NCBI RefSeq assembly: GCF_003001815.1
Contig: NZ_PVMZ01000006.1
Span: 186,001 to 250,000 of the forward strand
Reading direction: 5' to 3'
Length of the DNA stretch: 64,000 nucleotides
Origin: Actinoplanes italicus
GTDB lineage: Bacteria; Actinomycetota; Actinomycetes; Mycobacteriales; Micromonosporaceae
Within the stretch, counting starts at the first letter, position 1, and the number at the start of each line of letters is the position of its first letter. Both the position numbers and the translations under genes were made by a program. Shown here one piece after another: positions 7,521 through 16,536 of the stretch. The notes below the pieces were generated by a model, which worked only from the letters and a program-made list of their open reading frames with translations, searched no databases and was not told where the DNA came from.

Positions 7521-9233
7521 CTAGCCCAACCAGGCGTCGTCCATGTCCCGAAGCAGGGTGTCGCCCGAGTCGAGCAGGTCCAGCATCGGGCCGATCCGGG
7601 GCAGCTCGTGGGTGACGAAGTACCGCGCCGCGAGGCGTTTGCCCTCGTAGAAGTCGCCCTCCTTGCCCTCCGCGGCAAGCAGTTGCTCCAGCCACATCCA
7701 GGCGATCACGAGGTGGCCGGCGGCGTCCAGATATGCCGTGGCGTTGATCAGCGCTGTCGAGGGGTCGGCCCACAGGCGGGCGGTGGTCGCGGCGAGCCGG
7801 TCGCACGCCTCCAGTACGGGGGCTCCCAGGTCACTCTTGAGAGCGGTGGCCCGGATCCGGTCGAGGAGCAGGGCCAGGCCGGCGCCGCCCCGCTGGGTGA
7901 CCTTGCGGCCGAGCAGGTCGAGGGCCTGGATACCGTCGGTGCCCTCGTGGATCGAGTTGAGGCGGTTGTCGCGGTAGAACTGCTCGACCGGGTACTCGCG
8001 GGTGTAGCCGTAGCCGCCGTGCACCTGGATGGCGTGGTCGTCGGCGAGGCGGCACCACTGCGACGGCCAGGCCTTCACGATCGGGGTCAGCGTGTCCAGG
8101 AGCAGGTCGTTCTCCGGCGACGGCTCGTCCAGCAGCTTCGCGGCATAGAGGACCAGGGCAAGACCGCCTTCGACGTACGTCTTCGACGCGAGCAGCATGC
8201 GGCGGACGTCGGGGTGCTCGACGATCGGGACGGGCGGGGCGAGCGGGTCCTTGGCGGTGACCGGACGGCCCTGCTGACGTTCCCGGGCGTACGCGAGAGC
8301 ATGCAGGTAGCCGGTGTAGCCGAGGGCCACCGCGCCGGAGCCGACGCCGATCCGGGCCTCGTTCATCATGTGGAACATGTACTGGAGGCCGCGGCCCTCC
8401 TCGCCGACCAGCTCGCCGGCCGCGTCCTCGAAGGCGAGCACCGTGTTGGTGGTGCCGCGGTAGCCCATCTTGTGGTTGAGCCCGGCCAGCACCACGCCGT
8501 TGCGTTCGCCGGTGTCCAGGTTCCTCTTCGGCACGATGAACAGCGACAGGCCCTTGACCCCGGCCGGCGCGCCGGCGACCCGGGCGAGGACCAGATGGAT
8601 GATGTTCTCGCTGAGCTCGTGGTCGCCGCCGGAGATCCACATCTTGCCGCCGTTGAGCACGTAGGTGCCGTCCTCGCGCCGGACGGCCTTGGTGGCCACG
8701 TCGCTGAGCGAGGAGCCGGCCTGTGGCTCCGACAGGCACATGGTGCCGGTGAACCGGCCCTCCAGCATCGGGTGGACGTAGCGGCGGATCTGCTCGTCGG
8801 TGCCGTGCGTCAGCAGCAGGTGGGCGTTGCCGGAGGTGAGCATCGCGTACGCCGAGGTGCCGGTGTTGGCGGCCTGGAACCAGAGGAAGCAGGCCCGCTG
8901 CACCACGTGCGGCAGCTGCAGGCCGCCGTGCTCGGCGGGGAAGCCGGCCGCGATCAGGCCGGACTCGGCGAAGACCTTCAGCGCCCGGCTCACCTCCGGG
9001 ATGAGAGTGACCCGCTCGCCGTCGAAGGTGGGCTCGTTGAGGTCGCCGGCACGGTTGTGCGGGGCGAAGTCACGCTCGGCGATCTGCTGGGAGACGTCCA
9101 GGAAGTCGTCGAACGTCTCCCGGGAGTGCTCGGCGAACCGCTCGCGGGCGGTCAGCGCCTCGGCGTCGAGCCATTCGTAGAGCAGGAAGTCGAGATCCCG
9201 CCGGGAGAACACCTTTGACACCGCGGCCACCAC
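7521..9233 (-). CDS. Acyl-CoA dehydrogenase
   Basis: FAD-dependent acyl-CoA dehydrogenase of 570 residues, longer than the 380-residue short forms because of a C-terminal extension of the AcdA type (about residues 460-570). Visible family motifs are MCLSEPQAGSSL (flavin/substrate region), NGGKMWISGGDHEL, and IQVHGGYGYTREYPVEQFYRD followed by HEGTDGIQALDLLGRK. It oxidises an acyl-CoA to the trans-2-enoyl form and needs an electron-transferring flavoprotein. It ends ten bases before the LigD-type polymerase gene. Chain-length preference cannot be told. Start is GTG at 9233 with a weak ribosome site; the next codon is also GTG. Confidence 0.93.
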   Translation of the reverse strand: MVAAVSKVFSRRDLDFLLYEWLDAEALTARERFAEHSRETFDDFLDVSQQIAERDFAPHNRAGDLNEPTFDGERVTLIPEVSRALKVFAESGLIAAGFPAEHGGLQLPHVVQRACFLWFQAANTGTSAYAMLTSGNAHLLLTHGTDEQIRRYVHPMLEGRFTGTMCLSEPQAGSSLSDVATKAVRREDGTYVLNGGKMWISGGDHELSENIIHLVLARVAGAPAGVKGLSLFIVPKRNLDTGERNGVVLAGLNHKMGYRGTTNTVLAFEDAAGELVGEEGRGLQYMFHMMNEARIGVGSGAVALGYTGYLHALAYARERQQGRPVTAKDPLAPPVPIVEHPDVRRMLLASKTYVEGGLALVLYAAKLLDEPSPENDLLLDTLTPIVKAWPSQWCRLADDHAIQVHGGYGYTREYPVEQFYRDNRLNSIHEGTDGIQALDLLGRKVTQRGGAGLALLLDRIRATALKSDLGAPVLEACDRLAATTARLWADPSTALINATAYLDAAGHLVIAWMWLEQLLAAEGKEGDFYEGKRLAARYFVTHELPRIGPMLDLLDSGDTLLRDMDDAWLG

Positions 9234-9272
9234 CGTTCCGGTCGGACTTAATGCACCCAGTGTGCACGAAGT

Positions 9273-11060
9273 TTAGTCCACCGCACGGTGCCGGCCCACC
9301 CTGATCGTCACCCCGGCGGGAACCCGGGTGGTGTGCTTGATCTCGTACATGGCGTGGTCGGCGGCGCGCAGGGCCTCGTCCGGGTCGGTGGCGGCCGCGG
9401 CCAGGTGCACGCCGACGCTCGCCCCGATCCCGATCTCGTGCCCGTCGATCCGGAACGGCAGCTCGAGGACGTACCGTACGCGGCCGCTCATGGCCACCGC
9501 GTCGTCGGCCGTCATCACGCCGGGCATCAGGATGACGAACTCGTCGCCACCGACCCGGGAGAGCACGTCCTCGGCCCGCACACAGGCGCTGAGCCGGTCG
9601 GCCACCTGGCGCAGCAGTTCGTCGCCGACCTCGTGGCCGTGCGCGTCGTTGACCGGCTTGAAGCCGTTCAGGTCGACGAAGAGCACCGCGACCGCGTCCG
9701 AGCGCAGCGTCGAGTTGAGCTTGTCCTGCATCCGGCGCCGGTTGGGCAGGCCGGTCAACGGGTCATGCTGGGCCTCGTGCTCGAGCCGCTCCTGGAACGC
9801 CCGGTTCTCCGAGATGTCCCGGGCGTTGATCACCACACCGTTCAGCGACGGGTTGTGCATCTGGTTGGACGCGGTGAAATCGAACCAGCGGAACTCGCCG
9901 TCCGCCGTCCGGACCCGGCACTGCAGGCGCAGCACCCCGTCCGGGTCGGCGAGCAGGGTGCCGAGACGCTCGCGCATCTGCGGCTGGTCCTCGTGGTGCA
10001 CCACGTCGAAGACGCTGTGCCCGGCGAGCGAGCCGGCCTTGAAGCCGAGCACCGAGGTGGTGCTCGGGCTGCTGAAGATGATCCGGCCGTCGACGTCGAG
10101 CACCGAGACCAGGTCGGGGGCGTGCTGGAAGAGAGCCTGGAACCGTTCGTCGGCGCGGCGCCGGGTGATCTGGGTCCGGTAGCCGAGCACCGTGATGCCC
10201 ACCACACCGATCACCAGCATCACGAGCAGCGTCAGGTTCAGCGTCTGGCTGCGGCTGTAGACGGCACCGTCGAAGTAGGCCTTCGTCTGGGTCCGCACAT
10301 AGGACCAGCCGCTCGGCTGCACCCCGACGACGACCGCGATCATCTTCACGTCGTTCTCGGTGTACTCGACGAACCGGCTCCCGGTCAGGCCGAGACCGGG
10401 CCGGATCGCCTTGTTGATCTCACCGCCGACAAGCGCGTCGTCGCTGGCCGCGCCGATCCGGCCGGCGGTGTCCACGATCATCGTCTTGTGCACGTCGCTG
10501 CGCAGCTCACGGATGTAGCCGTGCAGGGGGGTCGTGGCGACCTGGTTGAACCCGATCAGGTGACCGACCAGTCCGCCACCGACCTTGATCGGGATGGCGA
10601 CCGCGGTCACGTACGCCTCACCCGCGAGCATGACGCCGGAGAAACCGAAGGCCCGCGTCTCGAGCGACTTCCACAAGGGCGCCCAGGCCGTGTCGGACGC
10701 CGACGGGAGGCCCGAGGAACGGCTCGCGGTGAGGACCTTGCCATCCGCGGCCGCGGTGGCCATGCCGTACTGGAACGTGGTGCTCTTGGCCGCGAGAACG
10801 GACAGCGTGATCCGGTCCTTCGCGTCGTTGACACCCAGGCGCATGGCGGCGGTGCCGAGCAGCTTCGCGAGCTCCAGGGTGGAGTTCTTCTGCAGCTGCC
10901 CGGTCAGGGTGCCGTTGTTGGTACCGAGCGCCGTGGTGTCCTTCTCGTGGACGGCCTCCACCGCCTTGACGGTCGAGCGGTTCACCAGAATGCCGGCGAC
11001 CCCGGCACCGGCCAGCAACAGCACGCTGACCAGCACCGCGATCCAGTTACGCAGCCGCAT
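9273..11060 (-). CDS. Membrane PAS-GGDEF diguanylate cyclase
   Basis: A 595-residue sensor cyclase that makes cyclic di-GMP. It has an N-terminal membrane span (residues 5-26), an extracytoplasmic sensing region to about 270 that resembles a Cache fold, a second span, a PAS domain (about 300-415) and a GGDEF domain with the intact catalytic GGDEF near residue 505. An RxxD inhibitory site (RAED) lies five residues before GGDEF, so product feedback is expected. An ATG five codons upstream exists, but the ATG at 11060 is preceded by GAGGAGG at proper spacing and was chosen. No EAL domain is present. Confidence 0.92.
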   Translation of the reverse strand: MRLRNWIAVLVSVLLLAGAGVAGILVNRSTVKAVEAVHEKDTTALGTNNGTLTGQLQKNSTLELAKLLGTAAMRLGVNDAKDRITLSVLAAKSTTFQYGMATAAADGKVLTASRSSGLPSASDTAWAPLWKSLETRAFGFSGVMLAGEAYVTAVAIPIKVGGGLVGHLIGFNQVATTPLHGYIRELRSDVHKTMIVDTAGRIGAASDDALVGGEINKAIRPGLGLTGSRFVEYTENDVKMIAVVVGVQPSGWSYVRTQTKAYFDGAVYSRSQTLNLTLLVMLVIGVVGITVLGYRTQITRRRADERFQALFQHAPDLVSVLDVDGRIIFSSPSTTSVLGFKAGSLAGHSVFDVVHHEDQPQMRERLGTLLADPDGVLRLQCRVRTADGEFRWFDFTASNQMHNPSLNGVVINARDISENRAFQERLEHEAQHDPLTGLPNRRRMQDKLNSTLRSDAVAVLFVDLNGFKPVNDAHGHEVGDELLRQVADRLSACVRAEDVLSRVGGDEFVILMPGVMTADDAVAMSGRVRYVLELPFRIDGHEIGIGASVGVHLAAAATDPDEALRAADHAMYEIKHTTRVPAGVTIRVGRHRAVD

Positions 11061-11252
11061 CGCGTTCCTCCTCACCGCATGTCATCGGCCACGCGGGGGC
11101 CGGAGTGAAGCTTCCCCGGGCAAGAAACCAGGGATTACCCGGAGAGAAATAGGGCGGCGCTCAACGGCATCGAGCCATGAGAATGGGGAGGCAGCGCGTC
11201 GGGTAGATGTCCTCACGCCCGGTGCGGACCGGTCCGACGAACGGAGCACCGG

Positions 11253-12986
11253 ATGCACAGACAGGTGGTCTCGTCGCCGCCCAGCTGGCCTGCGGCGCTC
11301 CGCGCCCGGATCCCCTCCCCTCGCCGCCCCCTCTCCGACTCCCCCGTCGTCCTGCCGGTTCTCCCGCCACCCCGGCGACGTATCGTCCGGACCCGCCTGA
11401 GCCTCGCCGGAGCCGGCCTCGCCGCCGTCTTCTACTGCCTCTCCTTCACCCCGTCACTGCTGCCCCGGGCCTGGTTCCTGCAGGGCGTCGTGGCCGGTAT
11501 CACGGCCGCCATGGGCTACGCGACCGGTGCCGCCGCCGGCGCGCTGGTCCGCCGTGTGCGCGGTCCCTTCGGGGCCGGGACCACCCGGATCGCCTGGCTG
11601 CTGCTGGCCGCGGCACTTCCCGTCCTGGTGGCGATCTTCCTCTGGCTGGGCACCCGATGGCAGCGTGATCTGCGGATCCGCCTCGGAATGCCACCCGTCC
11701 CGGAGTACGACGTGGCCCGTACCGTCGGCGTCAGCCTGCTGACCTTCGGGACGCTGCTGCTGATCGCCCGGCTACTGCGACTCGCCACATACGGCTGCGC
11801 CCTGCTGTTCCGGCGGGTCTTCCCGGTCACGGCCGCCTACTGCGCCGGCACCCTGGTGGTGGCCGTGCTGGCGTACGGCGCCTTCGACGGCCTGCTGATC
11901 GCCAACCTGTTCGCCACCGCCGACCGGCTGGCCGCCGTGGAGAACAGCGGGACCGGCAACGGCGTGACCGTCCCGGCGTCGACGCTGCGCTCGGGCGGCC
12001 CGCGGTCGCTCGTGCCGTGGGACACCCTTGGGCGCCAGGGCCGGGCGTTCGTGGCCGGGGCGCCCACGGGCGAGCAGCTCACCGAGTTCGCCGGACGGCC
12101 CGCGGTGGAGCCGATCCGGGTCTACGCCGGCCTCACCTCGGCCGACACCCTGGAGAAACGCGCCGAACTGGTGGTCCGCGAGATGGACCGGACCGGGGCG
12201 TTCGACCGCTCGGTGGTGGCCGTCTTCACCCCGACCGGCACCGGCTGGGTCGACAACAAGGTGACCCGCTCCCTTGAGTACATGTACGCCGGGGACACCG
12301 CGCTGGTGTCCATGCAGTACTCGTACCTGCCCAGCTTCTTCGCCTTCATGGGCGACCGCTCCGAGGTGGCGGACGCGGCCGACGCACTGATCGGCGCGGT
12401 CCGGGAGCGCTGGTCCCGGCTGCCGGCCGCGACCCGGCCCCGGCTGCTGCTGTTCGGGGAGAGCCTGGGGACGTACGGGATGGAGATGACCTTCGGCACG
12501 CCGGAGCGCCTGGTCGACGGGGCGGACGGGGCGCTGCTGCTCGGGCCGACGTTCGCCAACCCGACCCACCGGGTGCTCACGGCCGGCCGGGAGCCCGGCA
12601 GCCCGGTCTGGGACCCGGACTATCCGGGCCTGGCGGTCGAGTTCGCCGACGACGCGGCCGAGCTCCGCGACCTGACCGGGCCCCGGCCCAAGGTGGTCTA
12701 CCTGCAGAACGCCACCGATCCGGTGGTCTGGTGGAGCTGGGACCTGCTCTGGAAGAAACCGGAGTGGCTGGTCGGGAAGCGGGCGCAGGACGTCACCCCG
12801 GACATGCATTGGTACCCCGGCATCACGTTCTGGCAGATCACCTGTGACCTGGTCTTCTCCAACAAGGTGCCGACCGGGCACGGACACTCGTACAAGTCCG
12901 AGACGGTCGACGGATGGGCCGCTATCGCTCCACCACCGGGCTGGACGACGCAGGACAGTCTTCGTCTGCGGGCACTGCTGGGCTGA
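11253..12986 (+). CDS. Membrane-embedded alpha/beta-hydrolase (Abhydrolase_9 family)
   Basis: A 577-residue protein with four to five N-terminal membrane spans and a large C-terminal alpha/beta-hydrolase domain, the two-part architecture of the actinobacterial Abhydrolase_9 family. The nucleophile elbow is GESLG with Ser404, and a candidate catalytic His is in TGHGHSYK near the C-terminus. The start follows GGAGCACCGG. Family members are thought to be esterases or lipases acting at the membrane, but substrates are unknown. The last 65 bp overlap the 3' end of a small convergent gene. Confidence 0.88.
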   Translation: MHRQVVSSPPSWPAALRARIPSPRRPLSDSPVVLPVLPPPRRRIVRTRLSLAGAGLAAVFYCLSFTPSLLPRAWFLQGVVAGITAAMGYATGAAAGALVRRVRGPFGAGTTRIAWLLLAAALPVLVAIFLWLGTRWQRDLRIRLGMPPVPEYDVARTVGVSLLTFGTLLLIARLLRLATYGCALLFRRVFPVTAAYCAGTLVVAVLAYGAFDGLLIANLFATADRLAAVENSGTGNGVTVPASTLRSGGPRSLVPWDTLGRQGRAFVAGAPTGEQLTEFAGRPAVEPIRVYAGLTSADTLEKRAELVVREMDRTGAFDRSVVAVFTPTGTGWVDNKVTRSLEYMYAGDTALVSMQYSYLPSFFAFMGDRSEVADAADALIGAVRERWSRLPAATRPRLLLFGESLGTYGMEMTFGTPERLVDGADGALLLGPTFANPTHRVLTAGREPGSPVWDPDYPGLAVEFADDAAELRDLTGPRPKVVYLQNATDPVVWWSWDLLWKKPEWLVGKRAQDVTPDMHWYPGITFWQITCDLVFSNKVPTGHGHSYKSETVDGWAAIAPPPGWTTQDSLRLRALLG

Positions 12987-13149
12987 CGCCGGACGGACGG
13001 TCGCCGAGCCGCGCGATCACCGGCCTCTCCCCGGCCCGCTCCTCCGCGTAGGCGCGGACGGCCAGACCGGCCAGAGCCGCCGCCACCGTCGACACGATCA
13101 GCACGGTGAGAGCGCCGCGCCGGAAATCCGTCCTGAATCGGTCATCCAT
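12922..13149 (-). CDS. Small single-span membrane protein (75 residues)
   Basis: Unrecognised protein. A basic N-terminus (MDDRFRTDFRRGA) precedes one clear membrane span (LTVLIVSTVAAALAGLAVRA), followed by a polar tail. The ATG at 13149 has AGGAGAGG seven bases upstream, which supports real translation. It overlaps the end of the convergent hydrolase gene tail-to-tail by 65 bp and is divergent from another small membrane protein at 13303. Function unknown. Confidence 0.55.
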   Translation of the reverse strand: MDDRFRTDFRRGALTVLIVSTVAAALAGLAVRAYAEERAGERPVIARLGDRPSGVSPAVPADEDCPASSSPVVER

Positions 13150-13302
13150 CGGCAGGCCTCTCCTATCAGCGAAACCTCCCATTAATGGTGATGCGACGGA
13201 CACGGGGTTCGTACCCGGTTGTTCGACTGACCCAGAACGAGTGACAACCGCCGAAGCGCCCCGCCCGTTGAGAATCGAGGTGGGATGCGGAGAGGGGCGG
13301 CG

Positions 13303-13488
13303 ATGATGGATGCGCTGAACGGATTCCAGCGACTGCCCGGCCGGCGTCCGCGCCCCGTGACGCAGGGACTGGTCGCGATGATCGCCGCGGTGCTGATCCT
13401 CGGCTGTGGCCTGCTCGCCGGGCGGCTCTTCGCGAACGAGGCGCCCGCACCCGTACCGTCACCGGGACCGTCGAGATCCGCCGCCTGA
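13303..13488 (+). CDS. Small single-span membrane protein (61 residues)
   Basis: Unrecognised short protein. A basic N-terminus (FQRLPGRRPRPV) is followed by one membrane span (GLVAMIAAVLILGCGLLAGR) and a Pro/Ser-rich external tail. ATG at 13303 follows GGAGAGGGG; an in-frame ATG at 13285 is an alternative. It lies 18 bp upstream of the secreted BNR-repeat gene and may be co-transcribed with it. Confidence 0.5.
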   Translation: MMDALNGFQRLPGRRPRPVTQGLVAMIAAVLILGCGLLAGRLFANEAPAPVPSPGPSRSAA

Positions 13489-13506
13489 CGCGGTAGGTTC
13501 GCCGGC

Positions 13507-14544
13507 ATGACGTTGCATCGAAATCTGTCCATAGCAGTGCTCGCCCTCGTCGTGGCCGGCGGCACCGGATTCACCCCGGGCCCCGGACTGTCCTGGCAGC
13601 TCACCGACACCGGCACGACCGCGCGGTTCCGTGGGCTGGCCCCGGTCAGCGGACACGTCGCGTGGGCCGCCGGGTCCGCCGGGACGGTTCTGCGGACCGT
13701 CGACGGCGGACGCACCTGGGCCTCGGTCGGGCCACCGGACGCGGCCGCGTTGCAGTTCCGGGACATCGAGGCCTTCGACTCCCGCAACGCGGTGGCCCTC
13801 ACCATCGGCAACGGCCCGGACTCCCGCGTGTACGCGACCTCGGACGGCGGTGCCACCTGGACCGAGACGTTCCGCAACGACGATCCGGTCGCCTTCTACG
13901 ACTGCCTGACGTTCTCCGACCGGCGGCACGGCCTGGCCCTGTCCGACCCGGTCGGCGGGAAGTTCCGGATCCTGGCCACCCGCGACGGCGGCCGCACCTG
14001 GAAGGTCAGCCCGACCGAGGGCATGCCGGAAGCGCTGCCCGGCGAGTTCGCCTTCGCGGCCAGCGGGACCTGTCTCGTCTCGTCCGGCCGCCACGCCTGG
14101 TTCGCCACCGGCGGTGACGCCACCGCCCGGGTGTTCAGCTCGCGCGACGGCGGACGCACCTGGAAGGTGAGCGATTCGCCGCTGCCCAGCGGGCCGAGCG
14201 CCGGAATCTACTCACTGGCGTTCCGGGACCCCGGGCACGGGATCGCGGTCGGTGGCGACTACAACACCGAGACGTCCGCGCCGGACGGTGCGGCGGTCAC
14301 CCGGGACGGTGGCCGGCACTGGACCGTGTCGAAGAGGGAGCCCGGCGAGTACCGGTCCGGGGTGGCCTGGTGGCGTGGACGGACCGCGCTGGCGGTCGGG
14401 CCGACCGGCAGCGACGTGTCCTTCGACGGCGGCGTCACCTGGCGCCGGTTCGACTCCGGCAGCTTCGACGCGGTGGCCTGCACCGATGACGGCTCCTGCT
14501 GGGCGTCCGGCCGCGACGGCCGGATCGCACGCCTGCGGAAGTGA
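13507..14544 (+). CDS. Secreted BNR/sialidase-type repeat protein
   Basis: A 345-residue exported protein with an N-terminal signal peptide (hydrophobic stretch LSIAVLALVVAGGTGF) and at least four BNR repeats with the Ser/Asp-box-like core DGGRTW or DGGATW, at about residues 62, 116, 162 and 217. This predicts a beta-propeller as in Ycf48-like photosystem-stability and sialidase-related proteins. No sialidase catalytic residues were recognised, so an enzymatic role is not claimed. It converges on the response regulator gene with a 7-bp gap. Confidence 0.85.
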   Translation: MTLHRNLSIAVLALVVAGGTGFTPGPGLSWQLTDTGTTARFRGLAPVSGHVAWAAGSAGTVLRTVDGGRTWASVGPPDAAALQFRDIEAFDSRNAVALTIGNGPDSRVYATSDGGATWTETFRNDDPVAFYDCLTFSDRRHGLALSDPVGGKFRILATRDGGRTWKVSPTEGMPEALPGEFAFAASGTCLVSSGRHAWFATGGDATARVFSSRDGGRTWKVSDSPLPSGPSAGIYSLAFRDPGHGIAVGGDYNTETSAPDGAAVTRDGGRHWTVSKREPGEYRSGVAWWRGRTALAVGPTGSDVSFDGGVTWRRFDSGSFDAVACTDDGSCWASGRDGRIARLRK

Positions 14545-14551
14545 CCGGGGT

Positions 14552-15190
14552 TCAGACGTCGAGGTAGGCGAGGACGGCCAGGACGCGGCGGTGATCGTCG
14601 TCGGAGGGCGGCAGGCCCAGCTTCGTGAAGATGCTGCTGATGTGCTTGCTGACCGCCTTCTCACCGATGAACAGCTTGGTGGCGATCGCCCCGTTCGACC
14701 GGCCCTCGGCCATCAGTCCCAGCACCTCACGCTCCCGGCCGGTCAGCGCGGCCAGGGGCGGCTGGTGGCGGGCGAGCAGCTGCGAGACGACCTCCGGGTC
14801 CATCGCGGTGCCGCCGCCCGCCACCCGGCGCACCGCGTCCACGAACTGGGCCACGTTCGCCACCCGATCCTTGAGCAGGTAACCCACACCGCCGGCCCGG
14901 TCGGTCAGCAGCTCCCGGGCGTACAGCGGCTCGACGTGCTGGGACAGCACCAGCACCGGCAGGCCGGGCACCCGCTGCCGGGCCGCGATCGCCGCCTGCA
15001 GCCCCTCGTCGGTGAAGGTGGGCGGCAGGCGTACGTCCACCACCGCCACGTCCGGCTTGTGCTCCAGCAGGGCCGGCAGCAGCGACGGTCCGTTGTCGAC
15101 CGACGCCACGACCTGGAACTCGAACGCCTCGAGGAGACGGGTCAGCCCGTCCCGGAGGAGGGCGAGGTCTTCGGCGAGGACAACGCGCAC
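14552..15190 (-). CDS. LuxR-family response regulator
   Basis: A 212-residue NarL/DesR-type response regulator. The receiver domain has acidic residues E7-D8, the phospho-acceptor Asp52 (VVDVRLP) and the conserved Lys in YLLKD (107). The C-terminal LuxR helix-turn-helix spans about 149-193 (LTGREREVLGLMAEG, EKAVSKHISSIF). The GTG start at 15190 lies inside the 3' end of the histidine kinase gene, a 49-bp overlap, and follows GGAG. Its cognate kinase is the upstream gene. A likely target is the divergent desaturase gene (inference). Confidence 0.93.
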   Translation of the reverse strand: MRVVLAEDLALLRDGLTRLLEAFEFQVVASVDNGPSLLPALLEHKPDVAVVDVRLPPTFTDEGLQAAIAARQRVPGLPVLVLSQHVEPLYARELLTDRAGGVGYLLKDRVANVAQFVDAVRRVAGGGTAMDPEVVSQLLARHQPPLAALTGREREVLGLMAEGRSNGAIATKLFIGEKAVSKHISSIFTKLGLPPSDDDHRRVLAVLAYLDV

Positions 15191-16428
15191 GGCAGCTCCA
15201 TGGTCACGACGGTCGGTCCGCCCGGCGGGCTGGACAGGCTCATCGTGCCATCGAAGGCGGCGAGACGGCGTTCGATGCCCCGCAGCCCGGTCCCACCCGA
15301 CGGATCGGCCCCACCACGGCCGTCGTCGCTGATCCGCATGAACAGTGAGTCCCCGGTGTGCCACAGGTCCACCGCGGTGTTCCGGGCACCGCCGTGCCGG
15401 GCCGCGTTCGCCAGCGCCTCGGCGACCGCGAAGTAGGCCGCCGACTCGACCGGCGTGTCGAGGCGTCCCGGCAGCGACGCCGTCACCTCGGTCGGGGTGG
15501 GCAGGGCCATCGCCAGCGCCCGCACCGCGCCCTCCAGCCCGCGCTCGGCGAGCACCGGCGGGTGAATGCCGCGGACCAGGTGACGCAGCTCGACCAGGGC
15601 CGCCGAACTGGTCTCCCGCGCCTCGGCCAGCAGTTTGCGGGCGGTGGCCGGGTCGGCGTCGACGATCTCCTCGGCCAGCCCGATCGTCATGCCGAGCGCG
15701 ACCAGCCGGGCCTGGGCGCCGTCGTGCAGATCGCGTTCGATCCGGCGCAGCTCGGCGGCCTGTGCGTCGACCGTGTCGGCCCGGGTGACGGTGAGCTGGC
15801 TGACCCGCAGACGCAGCTCGGCGGCCCGGGTCGGTGCCAGGAACAGCCGGTTGAAGAGGGCGTCGGCCCGTCGGAGATAGGGCGCCGCGGCGATGCCGAT
15901 CGCCAGGATCAGCGCGCCCTGCGGCAGCGACAGGAAACCCTCGCCCAGGGTCTCGATCGGCCAGATCATGCCGTAGCCGTACGAGTCGGTGCCGAGCCAG
16001 ATCCACAGCGGGATGAGCAGGATGCCCTCGGCCCCGTAGACGGGCAGTGCCAGCGTGAACACCGCCAGCACCAGGCCGATCACCGTGCCGGGCACCAGCC
16101 AGGCGAAGTCCCGCCAGGTCGCCGGGTCGGTGATCAGCCACCGGTAGTAGCCCACGCCGCCGAAGACGGCCTTCTCCGGGCGCGGACGGTACGGCCGGGA
16201 GATGGCCACGCCACGTCCGGCGGCGAGCCTGCGGGCGGCGTCGGCGCGGGCCCGGATCAGCAACGTGACCAGTGGCAGCACCAGAAGGCCGATCCCGAAC
16301 ACCGGGGTCAGGACCAGCCCGACCACGAAGAACAGGAACAGCGGGAGATTGACGACGGCGAGCGGGACGGCGAGCAGGCCGCCGGCCACCGCACGGACGC
16401 CGTCGCGGATCCAGTCACGCGAGTCCAT
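15142..16428 (-). CDS. Membrane sensor histidine kinase (HisKA_3)
   Basis: A 428-residue kinase. Residues 1-60 and 105-190 carry about six membrane spans in the pattern of the putative sensor domain of actinobacterial kinases, with almost no external domain. The HisKA_3 dimerisation domain holds the phospho-acceptor His235 in RIERDLHDGAQ, and the HATPase domain has AEALANAARHGGA and SDDGRGGADPSGGTGLRG. The ATG at 16428 follows GAGGATGG. It overlaps the response regulator by 49 bp. A sensor built only of membrane spans, next to a desaturase gene, suggests that it reads membrane state as DesK does. That is inference. Confidence 0.92.
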   Translation of the reverse strand: MDSRDWIRDGVRAVAGGLLAVPLAVVNLPLFLFFVVGLVLTPVFGIGLLVLPLVTLLIRARADAARRLAAGRGVAISRPYRPRPEKAVFGGVGYYRWLITDPATWRDFAWLVPGTVIGLVLAVFTLALPVYGAEGILLIPLWIWLGTDSYGYGMIWPIETLGEGFLSLPQGALILAIGIAAAPYLRRADALFNRLFLAPTRAAELRLRVSQLTVTRADTVDAQAAELRRIERDLHDGAQARLVALGMTIGLAEEIVDADPATARKLLAEARETSSAALVELRHLVRGIHPPVLAERGLEGAVRALAMALPTPTEVTASLPGRLDTPVESAAYFAVAEALANAARHGGARNTAVDLWHTGDSLFMRISDDGRGGADPSGGTGLRGIERRLAAFDGTMSLSSPPGGPTVVTMELPCALSSPKTSPSSGTG

Positions 16429-16460
16429 GCCACCATCCTCGCCAGCCGCCGCCACGTTGT

Positions 16461-16480
16461 CGGTAGTGCCAGCCCTACCG
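16461..16480. promoter_or_regulatory. Dyad CGGTAG-N8-CTACCG, candidate response-regulator site
   Basis: A 6-8-6 inverted repeat lies 33 bp upstream of the kinase start and 57 bp upstream of the desaturase start, in the only intergenic region they share. LuxR-type response regulators bind dyads of this size. It is a plausible operator for the regulator at 14552; no direct evidence. Confidence 0.4.
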
Positions 16481-16536
16481 TGATTCGGTGGCCTGACACT
16501 CCTGCCCGTCGATCATTTCGCCGGAACGCTTGCGGC

